Positions 26,037-38,677 of a DNA stretch of 64,000 nt are shown one piece after another. The DNA is taken from the NCBI GenBank assembly GCA_031310005.1, contig CM062388.1, forward strand, positions 1,302,001-1,366,000, read 5' to 3'. The position numbers and the translations under genes are program-made. This DNA comes from Dactylellina haptotyla (Eukaryota > Ascomycota > Orbiliomycetes > Orbiliales > Orbiliaceae). The number at the start of each line of letters is the position of its first letter. Position 1 is the stretch's first letter. Under the pieces are notes generated by a model. The model had not been told where the DNA came from. It searched no databases and worked only from the letters and a program-made list of their open reading frames with translations.

Positions 26037-28498
26037 TTTGGTGATTGAAAAATATACGTCCCGAAAAACGACGAGGCCGCAAATATTAAATCGATGGTTC
26101 AATGCATCCGTTAGATAGATAAACCGATACGATTTGTCTCGTAAACCAGCACGCTCAATAAATAGAGCGACAAGGAGGTTGATTGTTGTGGGTTGTGAAT
26201 CGCGAAATCGAGTCGCTAGATTAGTGCCAACGCAATAATTCGAATGAAAAATCCAAGTAGATGCTTCGATAACACTATTGACGGACACAATAGAGTGCAA
26301 ATAGGAACCCAGTCCGGAAGCCCCAGTGGTATTTTGGTCGTGAATCTGTTCAGGCGAGTCCAGATATGTGCTAGAGTCTGTTAATTGCGGCCGAGATTCG
26401 CGCGACCCGAGTCTGATATAAACTCAGCGTTCGCGAGCAGCCGAATGCTATAAATGCGCGGGCGAACCCAAGGATCCGAGCTACGAACGGAGCTCCAAAC
26501 CGACGGCTTCTCAAGCGGAAGAACCCAAATTTCAATCAGGCGCCCTATAGAGACTCCGGTGAGAGGACCTATTGAGGTCGGTGGAGAGAAGAGTAAGCAA
26601 ACATACAACTCCAAAAAGAGGGGACAAAACAGAGGAGGAGGGAAAAAAAAAAAGGTAAGAGCGTCTAACCCACCTCGCCGGTGAAATCTCGATCACTGGT
26701 CCCAAGCAAGAAAATATGACCCACGCACACAACAAAAATGCAGGTGCCAGCAACGGGAGGAAGGAAAATCGCCTTGCTTGGGAGAGCGATGTTGAAATGG
26801 GATATTTTGTCTACGACAAGAATCCCAAGAAGATGGGAAGTCATGCTGGAGAAAAGAGGGAGGACATTTTGGTCGGCCAGCTAAGGGCGTTGGCAACAAA
26901 AGCACCAATGATTTGCTGGCCCGCAGCCAATCGCTGGCTCCACCCACATGCTCCCGGTCTTTGGGTACCTTTTGGCTTCAGACGGAACCGCGTGATTGGC
27001 CAGGTGGGCGTGAACCAGTCAACAAGTCTCCTCCCGTCCACCTGTGTTCCAATCCCCTTCTGTCCATTTTTGAGGGTGGGGCTACCGTCCACATCTGGGA
27101 GTACCAGGGGTCCGGTTGTCTCCACCATCAAGTCCAACAGCTCAGGGCATCCCGTCGAACAATGGCATTTCTCTCTCCCACGGCAGCATATCTGGACCTA
27201 AAATATTATGCTGGTGAGAACCGTCGCCCACAGGTAGAATAATACCCTTCGGCCGATCAAGAGCCCATGGCACAACGCCTCTAGTCGGTATTCCATCCTG
27301 CGGGAGATCGCACAAGCCTTTCTGTTGGCGAATGCAATTGGCTCATCGAGATTTCGGACCTTCCCAAGTTTTCTTATGAACGTCCCTACAATCCTAGTGT
27401 TTTCTCAGGTGCCGTAATATCAGCAAGTTCAAAGTCAACCGATGCAGGTCCTATGCACGTTAGCGCCCAGCATGGATTCCCCAACTATCGTGGGAAAGCT
27501 CTGAGCGACGTGCTCGCTGATGAGGGTGTACTGGTTCGTCTGCACTTTCACTCATGCGGCGTTCTGCATGGGCCCTTGAGCTTGGAACCCTTGGTCGACA
27601 TGGTTATTTTTAGTGTACGCCACACCTTTGCTTGATGCTGCTGCTCTGCTGCAAGAGCGGAAACCTGGGACATATCTCATGGACTATTGCTCTTAAGCTT
27701 TTGGCCGTTATCGCGATCGCCCTTTCATCTGTATTTCACGGCTTTCTTCAATTTTCCTCTAATTCCGCCGCATATTTACGATCGTGAACTTCAAAGAAAG
27801 GCCTTTCCTACGGCAAGAGAAACATCGCAAGCACCTTCTTCTTGAGGTTCTATAAATAGGCAGAGCATGCGGTATGACTTTTTCGGTAAGATCTGGGCGG
27901 TTAGGCAGGTCCAGGTGCTTCTACGATCTCATTGGCTGGAGGGAAAACGTGGTGAAGTACACTTTACAGGGGCACGGCGCCTAAAAGTTCGAGTTTAATT
28001 GGCTTCGGGCAGGTCAACACATCTGGACACAAGACTGTCTTGAATCTTGTTCAAGCTTGCTCCTCTTTCGCAAAAGGCGCCGGTACCGTGGTGACGAGTG
28101 TCAGTGCTCGATCAGTGGAGGGGTGGAGGGGTGGAGGGGTGGAGGTCTAAGATTCACAAACGAATTCGTCTACGATATGCCCCAAATTCCAATACTCTGG
28201 GTCGTTTATTCAAAGCGAGAACTCTGCAGACAGCGGTTCGGTCCGCAAAAAGCCAGAGGCTCAATGACGAATGTATTGCGAGTGCATCGCAGGTTTTGTT
28301 CCCTCTGGAAAATGTACAACTGAATTAACGGAAATATAGACAAGGTCCAAGTTTATTTATGGTCGGACTTGGAGTGAGCGCTTCAAAATATTTTACCCAT
28401 CCACTATATACTATCGACAACTATAGCTATAAGCTGTATTTAAGAAGGAAAGAAAAAAGACGAAAAATTTTTGTACAAAAAACTGATACGGAACGCAA
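26037..28498. other. Intergenic region with GGGGTGGA repeat
   Basis: Promoter of the proline-rich protein gene and 3' flank of the complex I gene. Frames of up to 160 codons around 26716-27240 overlap on both strands without domains and are not called. A short tandem of GGGGTGGA units lies at about 28115-28145. Confidence 0.45.
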
Positions 28499-31128
28499 TC
28501 AAGCAAACGAAGCCTGCGCCTTTGATTCGCTACCTGGTGCCAGCTTGGCCGCAGAGCATCTTGCCATTGTTGGCGAACTGTTTAATTTTGTTAGCACAAA
28601 CACTCACTCTGAAACTGAGCGGGAGAGCAAACTGACCTTCTAGAAATGACATCGGTAAAATAGAAGTCTTGAATAACCCGTTTGATAGGATCGCCAATAG
28701 CCTTTGAGCCCTTGTTTGCTTCCACAAGTGAAGTCTTCACACCTAAGCCCACAATCTCTGCACTAGGTTTCTCTAGTTCATCATAAACAACCAATGTCGG
28801 GCTGATGTCTGCCATCCTGGCTCTAAGAGACGGCAGATCCTCGTAATCCAAGGGCTTCCGAAGGAATTCGCTAACGGCACGGATTATCTTCCAATCCTCT
28901 CTAGCCGCTCCCGGGAGTGAGGTTGCAGCTCGTGTGATCTGTGTCCGTCCTTCAGTATTTACATAGGTGGCGTTCTTTTCTGTGAATGCAGCGCCAGGAA
29001 GAACAACGTCTGCGAACTGAGCTCCGGTATCCCCGTGATGGCCCTGGTATACGACAAAGGCCCCTGGGGGGATATCCTGAGAGGTTATTTCATCGGCGCC
29101 GAGAAGATACACAAACTTCGAGATAGATTTCGAGAGTAAGGCAGAATGAGGAACGAATCCAATGTCGTAAGCTGCGCTCCGTGCAGCAGTTCGTTGAAGG
29201 ATGTTATATCCGTTCCATTCAGGAGTGAGAAAGTTGGCAGCATTCTGATCTACAAAACTGCCGACAGTTTCGTAGACAGCTTTAGCATCAATATGCTCTG
29301 TGACACCACTGCCAACTATGATCATAGGTCGCTTCGCGCTGGTTAGTTTTTTCCCGAATGGTCCAGTCAAAGCCTTTTTGAGTTGTGCAGTGGTATCTCC
29401 GAGATGTTCATACTCGAAGGTGCTCTCAAAGTTTTCGCCAACGAGGCCGATTTCAAGGTCAGAGTAGAGCCATCTCTTTCGGATGCGAGCGTTAAGAACT
29501 GCTGCTTCTAGTCTCGGATTTGTTCCGACAAGGAGTATAACATCGGCCTCGTCAATTCCATGAATGGTTGAGTTGAAGAGATAGTTCGATCTAATATCAA
29601 CACCGTGGGCTGGGGGCAGGTGTCCTTGAGGTTGGTCAACGGACAACTGCTCTGAGCCAAGTGAGTTGAACAGATCTTTGAGAGCGACCATTGACTCTGC
29701 ATCAGTTAAATGCCCGGCAATCGCCTTCATCTCCTCGCCAGTTGGTTGTATTTTCTCATAGGCAGAGCCAATCTCCGCTAGAGCTTGTTCCCAGGTGGCG
29801 GGGTAGAACTTGTTCTCTCTCTTTATCAAAGGTGTCGTTAATCTTTGGGTCTTCAAGCCATCGCAAGCGAATCTTGTCTTGTCATCGATCCACTCAATGT
29901 TGATGTCTTCGTTTAAACGAGGCAAAACCCTCATAACTTCGAGTCCTCTAGTATCAACTCGGATCGCAGAACCCATTCCATTGTGAACATCAATAGTCTC
30001 AGTGTTCTTCAACTCCCAAGGACGCGCCCGGAAAGCGTATGGTTTTGAGGTAAGAGCTCCCACGGGGCACAGATCAATGACATTGCCAGAAAGCTCAGAG
30101 TTCAGGTTTCTTTCAAGATAAGTGCCAATTTGCAAATCATTACCACGACCTGTTGATCCAAATTCGGGTGCACCAGCGACGTCATTAGCAAATCGAACAC
30201 ACCGTGTGCAATGAATGCACCTATTCATGGATGTCTAGTTTGACATGGTTAGCGGGTTATTACGCAGCGCGGATCATAATATCTCACCTTCACTAGGGGT
30301 CCAATGTTTTTATCTTCAACACCGCGCTTTCCACCAACCTCGTGGAATCTTCCTCTATCAGCACCGTATCTCATAGATTGATCTTGGAGATCACATTCTC
30401 CACCTTGATCGCAGATTGCTATATCAAATATTAGAAAATCGATGGTATAATGTTTTCCTGGGAAACGTACGGCAATCCAGAGGGTGGTTCTTAATCATCA
30501 ATTAGCTTTTTGGGAAATTAGATGTAGATGAGACGTGTACCCACCGCTAGCAGGAACTCCATGATTCCCTCCCTTGCCTTATGGACCAAGGGAGTGTTGG
30601 TTTTTACAACCATTCCAGGCTACAAGCCATCAGTATTGTCTTCCAAACCAAACTATAAGTGCAAAATAAAGGCACAGGGCGTACCGTCACGGGCCACGCG
30701 CAGCTGGCTACTGGCTTAGGCGACCTCTCAACCTCCACCAGGCACATTCTACAGTTGCCAGCTATCGATAATCGCTCATGATAGCAATATCTACACGACA
30801 GCAAAAGTCAGTCATGATTGCCGATTCGTGCAATAGTATAGCTATTCCTAATCTATTAATATCGTACCTCGGTACTGTGACACCGACTTTCTCGCAAGCC
30901 TGAATTAACGCGGACCCCGCTGGAACGGAGACCTTAATACCATCTGAGACGCATATCCATCAGCAACCAAATCCCATGATTGCCAGAATCCGAAAGATTA
31001 ATATCATGCACACCAATTGTGATTTCGACATCTTGGGTCGCGTTTCGACGTGGCGTGGCGGAGAAGGCTCTTGCAGTCTGCAAGTTAGCCGTCCGCCGGA
31101 GGGTCCTTGTAACGGTCTGTCGGAGCAT
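28499..31128 (-). CDS. NADH:ubiquinone oxidoreductase 75/78-kDa iron-sulfur subunit
   Basis: Largest subunit of the complex I peripheral arm (NDUFS1; nuo-78 in Neurospora), carrying iron-sulfur centres in the mitochondrial matrix arm. About nine exons; the first are 31128..31014, 30943..30868 and 30790..30685, the long one spans about 30228..28644 and the last ends at 28499. The N-terminus is a clear presequence ([17 protein letters not shown].. with a RAFSATP cleavage context). The 2Fe-2S motif is [21 protein letters not shown]; the next cluster ligands are in [17 protein letters not shown]; the 4Fe-4S motif is [13 protein letters not shown]. The remaining 500 residues form the molybdopterin-oxidoreductase-like domain. 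The terminal exon splices at AGAAG|GTCAGT to give [16 protein letters not shown], the usual family end; the unspliced frame is wrong. Confidence 0.96.
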
Positions 31129-31874
31129 TGCGGGGTCGAGAGGCCTCCGGCAGCCCGCAATTGTATCGTAAGTCTACCGGTAACGGCGATAATGCGTTCG
31201 AGAGTCGGTGTCGGCGCGGGATATTCGATGGAGGTTGAGCAATCGGATGTTGTCAGAGCGGGTGCTGTCATTGATGTCAACCAGCCAAATTGCACTGGCA
31301 GCGGTTTAGCAGCAAGTTTACCTCACCCAAATGCATGGGCTCTGATTGGCCAACACAACACAAAGACATCACGAAATGTGAGAGGAGTCGGCTTCGAACG
31401 CACCGGAATTTGATAAGACCTGATTCGGGGTCGTTTTTCAGGTGTGTTCCCCGTTCGCCGAAAAAGGATAGAACCAGTTCTGTCGCCCAGCGAAAGATAC
31501 CTTTACAATACGTATTCCCACAATGTCACCCAATTAGGTCTAAAGTCTCTTCGCCTTGAGTTGCTAGATAATTTATTTTACGAGCATCGGGGGTGATCAG
31601 GTGTACACATATGTATAGATTTAGATTTCATGTGGTTGCTGCTCGTGTTAATGTAATGGCAATTTGAGCTCTTCAAATCGGTATCGATTAATATATGTGC
31701 AGCGGGCTTGGTAGAGCCGATATATATATGTACAATATTTCCACAAGACCCCGTAGCAAGGGCGACCGAGGCATCCAATATTAATGATGACCTGTCGTAA
31801 TTGTTCTAGCGAATGCGGCTCGAAAGTTTCTAACAATCTTTGCAAGGCGGGGCTGGCCAGCTGTAGGTGACCAC
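31129..31874. other. Intergenic region upstream of complex I gene
   Basis: Promoter of the complex I gene and 3' flank of the mS33 gene. Contains TATATATA-rich DNA near 31720-31735. No gene seen. Confidence 0.5.
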
Positions 31875-32316
31875 CTACTTTCTCTTCTTCTTGTTCTTTC
31901 CAGCTGTCCTCTCCCTTCCTAGCTTGTATTTCTTCGGCTTGCCCTTTCCCCTGAGTTTGTGCCTGAGTTCAAACATATTAGATCTGTATCGTTTAAAGTG
32001 CTTAATCTCACGGGGCACTTACTCTTCAACTTGCTGCACGCGATATTCTTCCTTCTCGTCGCTAATGCCTAGATCTGGGAAGCCCCTCACAAATTCTCTC
32101 ATCGAGAATTGCTCTTTGGGATAATATTCAAGCAGGGCTGGGCCTTTCAAGCGTTCTCGCAGGATTTTGTTTCCTGTTCGCTCGCCAGTGGGATTGAAGG
32201 TTGTATTGAAAATCCTGCAGGAGACCTGTCTACATTGTTAGTAATTGGGCTAGGAATCGGGAGAGAGATGTTCGTACCCGCATTAGGTCCAGGATCCGAG
32301 ACCTTGGGGTCGCCAT
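31875..32316 (-). CDS. RSM27: Mitochondrial small ribosomal subunit protein mS33
   Basis: Three exons, 32316..32278, 32225..32023 and 31962..31875, encode 109 residues, a normal length for mS33 (Rsm27 in yeast). The protein reads MATPRSRILDLMR, then VSCRIFNTTFNPTGERTG, ..KGPALLEYYPKEQF.., FVRGFPDLGISDEKEEYR and a strongly basic C-terminus (LRGKGKPKKYKLGRERTAGK). These blocks are the family signature. The first junction uses the second of two nearby AG acceptors (ACAG at 32227-32226), because only that restores the frame and the conserved Cys-Arg-Ile-Phe. It is a structural protein of the mitoribosome small-subunit head. The start codon lies 365 bp from the divergent WD40 gene, so the two probably share a promoter region. 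Confidence 0.93.
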
Positions 32317-32681
32317 CCCATACTATGTATCGTCGGAAGTCGGGAGCTATCGTGATTTTTTGACATGCATCGCCTGTTGCTGGCTGTCAACGTTTCGGCT
32401 TGAAAATTGAAGCGAGATGTTGCCCGCCAAGACCTGACTAAGCAGCGCGCTTTGTCTTTAGCGCTGCTGCAACAGAAACGGCGACAGGCCGTATATTGCC
32501 CGAATACCTCCCAACATCACTCGCTCTCGCCCATCTGTCGACAGAGCCACCCACGCTGGAACGACCCATCCGGATATAAAAACGCACAGGCTGGCCATGG
32601 TGGAGATTTGGGGGTATCTGGGTTCCTATCTCCCATAGCAGCCCTCGTCCAGCATCTTTTCATTACCGCAATCAGCTACCA
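32317..32681. promoter_or_regulatory. Bidirectional promoter region, mS33 / WD40 gene
   Basis: 365 bp between two divergent start codons. GC-richer than the surrounding flanks. No TATA box is obvious in either direction, and I see no other gene. Confidence 0.5.
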
Positions 32682-35600
32682 ATGAGTTCCAACCCACGAG
32701 TCAACATATCGCCATTACCAAACCGAAACGCGTCAAGCACGCATCAAGGCCACCGGCTAAAGCCCTTGGACCAGAAAGCTATCCAGCCCCAGATTACATT
32801 GCCAAATCAACCCTACCACCTGCCGCCCTCACAATTTTATGGGAACTCTCAAACTGTGCTTTTGAACTCCTCGGACTCAGCTTCTAATAGAAACCTACTC
32901 TCGCACTGCAATTCATATTCTCCCAAGCCGTCTGCTGCCCTAGGAGAAGATCTCATAAACAGATGGAGGGTCGTGACCACAGCTGCGGATTCTGGGAAAA
33001 CCGGAGATTTTGCCCTGGGTAGACAAACCACGATTGAGAGCCAGTCTCCCCACTCGCCTTATAGGCTAGCAAATCAATCCCTATTCCCATCAGCCGGTCC
33101 TTCAGTAATGCCGTACTTCTTTGAAGATGGGCATCCGCCTGAAGCATCAACCCCTCTAGTTTTAAAGCAAAATTTTGATTTAATCACAAATGACGCGGCG
33201 ATAGAATCTGATACAACCCGGAGCTCTGTCCTTAAAGGTTCTCTGAGCCATCACATGCCTATTGCCTCTACTACACCTACTGCGTCTAGCCCTAATATAT
33301 TTAACCTAGGTTCCACTTCTCCTCTTATGCTACTTCCTGCATCTCATCGTAGCAATAGGATAGGCGAGAAAGCTGACCCCATTCGCCCAAGTGGTAGCCA
33401 GCCTGCGAATGAGCACTTCGCAGATACGCAGAGCACGAATATGGAGGCTAGTTCTATCTATCCTAGTGATTCAAAAAAAGAACCGCGACTTATGTGTGAG
33501 CATGAACGAAATGACGAACCAATTTTCACCCACAACTTGGAAGACCTCAAACCATTTTTCGTGGAAATACAAAATAGTACCGATAAGGGAAAATATCCTA
33601 TATTCTCGCCACTTCAGGATGAAGTGTGGTTCGAAGAATCCATGTCCAAGGAAGATATCGCAGAACAAAGACTAGCGTATGATCATCAAGGACGATGCAT
33701 GAGTTCCATCTTAAGTACAAGAGCACCAGCGGTAGCTTTAGCTACTACACCAGATGATAAACCGGTACCGAGATGTCGTATACACACAAGAGACCTAACC
33801 CAGAATGATATTGAAGATCCTGGCTGTGATTCAGATTGCTTTGATGAATACGATCCTCTAGACGACGTGAGCGAAGTACATGAAGCGCTTGGGAAATTAA
33901 ATATGACTTCCAAGATTGCTCAACAGCCGCCAAAACTAGATAATCCGACTCGACCTTTTAGCAAATTATCTCTAAATTCAGGAAAGGAAACAAAGGCGCA
34001 ACATCGCCGTCCTTATTTATCCTTTGAATCGAGACAGTACCTACAAGATAGGGCATCAGAGCCCCTCCTCCGTAACATGAGTAAGTTTATCAACTTCCTT
34101 ATTCTAATTTCGAGTTCTGACACATTTTCAGCCAGCATACCAATCCATCAATCTTTTTCCATAGAGGAAGCAACATGTGTCTGGCTGTATGTCTATCCTG
34201 CTTGTCTAGATTTCATCGTAGATGCATTTTCCGTCGAGAACGCCGTCACCGCCTTGCGACAATTTCTACATTCACCAGATTACAACCGCGAAGAGAAATG
34301 GGCAACTCTAGTTTCCGTTACAGATGCGGCGGCCAAAAACTTACCAGGCAGAACGGCAGACGATATCTCTCGATATATATCTGATGCATTAGACTCCAAT
34401 GCACCGCTTTCATCGGAGGTCAAAATCACAACGTTAGAGAATTCATATCCACGGAAATCCAACCGATCGTGGTCTTCGTTAATTTTAGCCCGACAGATAG
34501 CGGACGAGAGATCAAGTTATAATCTACAAACAACCCAGATAGAAGTCCGGTCGATTGGACATCGGAAATCTCTCCAGTTTTTAGAACCTTATCGAATTTT
34601 TACGGAAGGTTCGAGCGACGTTGTTGACTGTACATGGGACTCCAATGGGAATCACTTTGCTTTAGCATGTACAACTTACAATGATATGTATAATCGGGCA
34701 GGGAATCTATTGCTTGGAAACGTTGAGGGAGACATCAAATTTCTATGTGGACACAAGACCCGCAGGCCGCTTAACCAAGGAAATGGCGCAATCCTTGATC
34801 CTTACTTGCACAGTACGGTTTCATCTATCGATTTCGTGGACGGTTCCTTGTATTCAAGTGGCTTTGATAAGACGGTTAAGGTTTGGGATGTGAAGCAGAA
34901 GCAGCTACGGAGGTCACTCCGATTCGCTGCTCCCGTGCTCCGAATGAAGATGAGTAGCAAGTTAACGCATACAGGTGCAGCTTGCTTACAGAATGGCGAT
35001 GTCGTGATTTTTCGTCCTTCGTCTGACGATGGTACTGATACTCTCTCATCTTCTCTCATATTCCATACAAATGAAGAATATCTCGAGCCTTCAACCGTCA
35101 CCTGGACAAAAGCCAAAGGAAGAACAGGATGGGTATTTGTGGGCTACGATAACAAAGAGAGTGACAAGCGCCAGCTGAATGCGCATCTGGGAGATCTAAG
35201 GCTGTTTGATGTGGTCAATGGTGTGGAAATTGGATCCATTCGGCCAGGTTCGACGAGACAGTTCGACATATGCCTAGACGAGAGTGAACAGCTTCTTGTT
35301 GCTGGTGCAATATGCGGTCCGGCGAAAGGTCCGACGATGGATACGTTCTCCTACGTTCGGGTATGGGATATGCGGGAGCAATTTCGCAAGACCTTGGAGT
35401 TTACATGTCGGCATAAAGATATCAACAAGGTCACGATAAGGTATACTATGAGCTCAAAATTTGTCTACTACTTTCCTAACAGTGAACACCAGCCCCTGTA
35501 GGACCTATGTCACCTCGTCCGGAACGAGTGGTAAGAGCTACGTCTGGGATAGTCGGAAGGGGTTGGAACCTCTCCATACTTTAGAACACGGCGGTACGTG

Positions 35601-36092
35601 CGATATCCTGAAATTATATCATTCCTGATTGGAATATAGGCTGAGAATTCCCATCGATTAGACTCTAAGACTCCTCTGAACTCGGATCGTGACCGCGAGG
35701 AAATTGATACAGGAGTCACGTTTGCATCCTGGGCTGCAGACGGCAGTCTGTTCGTGACGGGAAGTTCGGATGGCCTCGTCAAAGTCTGGGATCCTACAAG
35801 ATCTGATCCCTTCTTGTACGACTTGGCGGCTTTCGACGACCCTGTGATGAGTGGCGCCTTTTCGCCAGAAGGTGACTCCCTTCTCATTGGAGAGACCACC
35901 GGCAAGGCGACACTTTTGTCGTATATGGGGCGACACGGTCCGCCAGAACCATTCGTACAGGATAGGTCGATGCTCGCACCCATTGCCTCCGAATCTGAGG
36001 AAGAGGTTAGCGGTGTACGCCGCGCCCAGGAATTATTGCGGACAGGGCAGGTGGTCCTCAATCCCGAAGATGGGGCGATTTATGGAAGATGA
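32682..36092 (+). CDS. WD40 protein, candidate Dos1/Raf1/DIM-9-like heterochromatin factor
   Basis: Four exons, 32682..34080, 34132..35440, 35502..35593 and 35662..36092, give 1076 residues. The first intron is 51 bp, a multiple of three, so the unspliced frame also stays open. The last intron must use the acceptor after CGATTAG; the earlier ATATAG would break the frame. The N-terminal 400 residues are disordered and Ser-rich. From about residue 590 a beta-propeller begins (DVVDCTWDSNGNHFALACTT), with blades marked by FDKTVKVWDV, YVRVWDM, KSYVWDSRKG and SSDGLVKVWDP. The long disordered N-terminus, single C-terminal propeller and the block ALACTTYNDMYNRAGNLLLG recall Dos1/Raf1, the DDB1-Cul4 partner needed for H3K9 methylation (DIM-9 in Neurospora). 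This assignment is from memory of the family and is tentative; WD40 identity is secure. Confidence 0.85.
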
Positions 36093-37612
36093 CGTTCTTT
36101 TGCTTAGGGTTGCATTCGGCGCTTTTTTTTTTTTGTATTTCAGGTGTCCCTTTTTTCTTCTGTCTGCCCCCACCCATACACTTCTTGATTGTATTACTAT
36201 TCTTTTTTTTTTGGATGGCGTCGAAAACCAGGTATGTTGAGTAGGATTGGTGTTTTCGGTCTTAAATTTCTTATTCTTCTGGTTGGTGGGTTTAGAAAAG
36301 TCGGGTATATATGCTAGAAGTCGAAAGTATGCCCTACAAAATTACAATCTTATTTCGAATACACCACATTGCCAATGCGGAACCTCGTCATCTGACCTCT
36401 AAATAGGTGAAAAGGCGCATCGCAAGTTCAATCTACCCTAATTATTTACTTCTTTCTTGCCAGATTCCGAGCTACAGGGGAGAAGAAATATACAGTAAAG
36501 GTACAGTAAAGGGGTACTGCAATTCCGCTTGGAAGAATGCTTCGGCCAATAAGCCTAAATCGATCTCAAAGTCAATCGGGCTTCTAGAAACTCAAACCCC
36601 AAAGAGGCGATACAAGCTGATGAAACAGAAATCCCCAGTGTCTAGGAAGTTTTATATGTACCAATGCTTTAAACTTCCTGCAATCTTTAAGCACGGTACT
36701 GCGTCAGCAGCTGGACTCTCTAAATGCTAACATTAATGGCGAGTTGAACGGTGGGAATACGGTCCGAGAGAAGCTGCTGAAACACACGGGCCATGCTTCC
36801 AAGAAGTGCCAATGCGGTTTCCAAGACCGTCTTGGTTGTAACTTGGCGCGGCTGCTGCCAATGAGCAGGGCCGCCAAGTCATAGTCTCATCCCAACATGC
36901 AACACAGCCTAGACGTGATACCTGATACCCCTTCAAGCTTCCTCTGTGCCTTCGTGTCATATTTTTCGATCGAAGATAAAAGAGGTAATCCCTGATCGCC
37001 TCGCCTAGCCGTCAAGTGCATTCGATTCAATATATCCAAAGCAACAACTACCATGTTTTGATCTTGGCTATCGTGTTGGCGCAAGGAGGTTGCAGGCATG
37101 GGAAACATCTATACCGTGGATATTTTCAAGCGTGGTAACCGGTATCTTGTGCGAAGGGGTGAACTTATAATAGCCATATTATACAGTACGCCCTCAAGCG
37201 CGAAACAAGAGTTTGGTAGGCGGGACAAGACTAATATTGTTCCGATGCAAGAAACCATAAACTCTATCGCCCGCGGGCGCAGCGTTCACGCATGATCTGG
37301 TGACCCTTTAGCAAAGCATGCCGAGGCTTGTAAGAGCGGCAGAAGCAATATTGCTCCTACTATGTCGATTATAGTAGAGTTCTAAGATCGAGGACATACC
37401 CGGGCTTTACTCTGTCGATATGGAGCTGGAAGGTATATAAACTGGTACACACTCGTCCGATGTCATCCCCCCTTCTCTGCTCTGTACTCTACTATTTTAT
37501 AAAGCTCCTTCATCCTACCGAAAACTTGCCCGTGGGATTGTTGAACGATCCCATCGTCATTATCATTATATAATTGCCATTTCTTTTAATAAAAGTTTGA
37601 ACTTTTTACGAA
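36093..37612 (+). promoter_or_regulatory. Intergenic region and promoter of the LPMO gene
   Basis: Holds the 3' flank of the WD40 gene, with T-rich runs at about 36122-36135 and 36203-36213, and the promoter of the LPMO gene. A TATA-like element TATATAA lies at 37434-37440, about 175 bp before the start codon. No other gene is seen. Confidence 0.5.
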
Positions 37613-38677
37613 ATGAAGGGCTTGGTCAAGGTTGCCACGGCGGCAGCCCTCACCTCGATGGTGGCTGGTCACTCGATCTTTGCTGTAAAGTTTCCTGAAT
37701 ACCGTAGATACTGTAGCGAGATGATATCTAATTCGAAGTTATATATATAGGAGTTCGAAGTGAATGGCGTCAGCGCAGGCAAGGAGAACGCCCTCAGACT
37801 CCCGACCTACGATGGCCCAATCGAAGATGTCACACTCTCCGCTATGGCCTGCAACGGCGGCCCGAATCCCCTAGTCAAATTCTCTCCGAACGTTGTCGAT
37901 GTCCCCGCCGGCGCGGAAATCACCGCCCGCTGGATCCACACACTCGACACCGACTGGCGCACCGGCCTGATCATTGATTCCTCCCACAAGGGACCCATCA
38001 TGGTCTACCTTTCCAAGGTCTCCAACGCTGCCACTGCCGCCATACCATCCGGCGGCTGGTTCAAAATCCACGAAGAAGGCTACAACTCCGCCACGGGCCA
38101 ATGGGCCGTCGATCGCCTTATCGCTGACCGCGGCTATAAATTTAAGATCCCCACCTGCGTCGCGCCAGGAAACTACTTGATGCGTGTCGAGCTCATCGCC
38201 CTTCACGCTGCTGGAAACTATCCAGGTGCCCAGCTGTACATGGAATGCGCCCAGATCAACATCACGGGTGGCGGATCCCTCAGCCCAGCCACCGTCAACT
38301 TCCCCGGCGCATACTCTGGTACTGATCCCGGTATCAAATTCAATCTCTACACCAGTCCAATCAGCTATACTATCCCCGGACCACGCCCAGTTACCTGTGG
38401 CGGCACCCAGCCAACTACTACCACCACGCGCACCACTACCACTACCACACGCACTACCACTGGTGCCACCACACGTACTACCACTGGTGCCACCACCCGC
38501 ACAACGACCCCGACTACAACCACCACCCGCGCGGCGACAACCACCACCTCCGCCAGCGGCACTGGCCAAACTGCTTACGGACAGTGCGGTGGTATCGGCT
38601 GGACTGGTCCTACCACCTGCGTCTCTCCATACAAGTGCAGCAAGATTAACGACTACTACTCTCAGTGCATCCCATAG
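37613..38677 (+). CDS. AA9 lytic polysaccharide monooxygenase with CBM1
   Basis: Secreted copper enzyme that cleaves cellulose (or related glucans) oxidatively. Exons 37613..37684 and 37751..38677 give 332 residues. A signal peptide of 19 residues ([19 protein letters not shown]) ends just before His20, which becomes the N-terminal His of the copper histidine brace. The second brace His is in [15 protein letters not shown] (about residue 103). The axial Tyr is in [11 protein letters not shown] (about 187), preceded by the conserved Gln of the QxY motif and the second-sphere His in LIALHAAG. After the catalytic domain comes a linker of about 55 residues made almost wholly of Thr, Arg, Ala and Gly, then a family 1 cellulose-binding module ([15 protein letters not shown] ... 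YYSQCIP) with its Cys pairs and aromatic face. All key residues are present. The first intron is 66 bp. Likely induced on plant material; a TATA box lies upstream. Confidence 0.96.
38400..38545 (+). repeat. Thr-linker minisatellite within the LPMO gene
   Basis: Imperfect tandem ACCACT/ACYACC-type units encode the [24 protein letters not shown]-like linker; a 24-bp block (ACTACCACTGGTGCCACCAC..) occurs twice in direct succession near 38454-38505. Such tracts change length by slippage, so linker length probably varies between strains. Confidence 0.7.
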
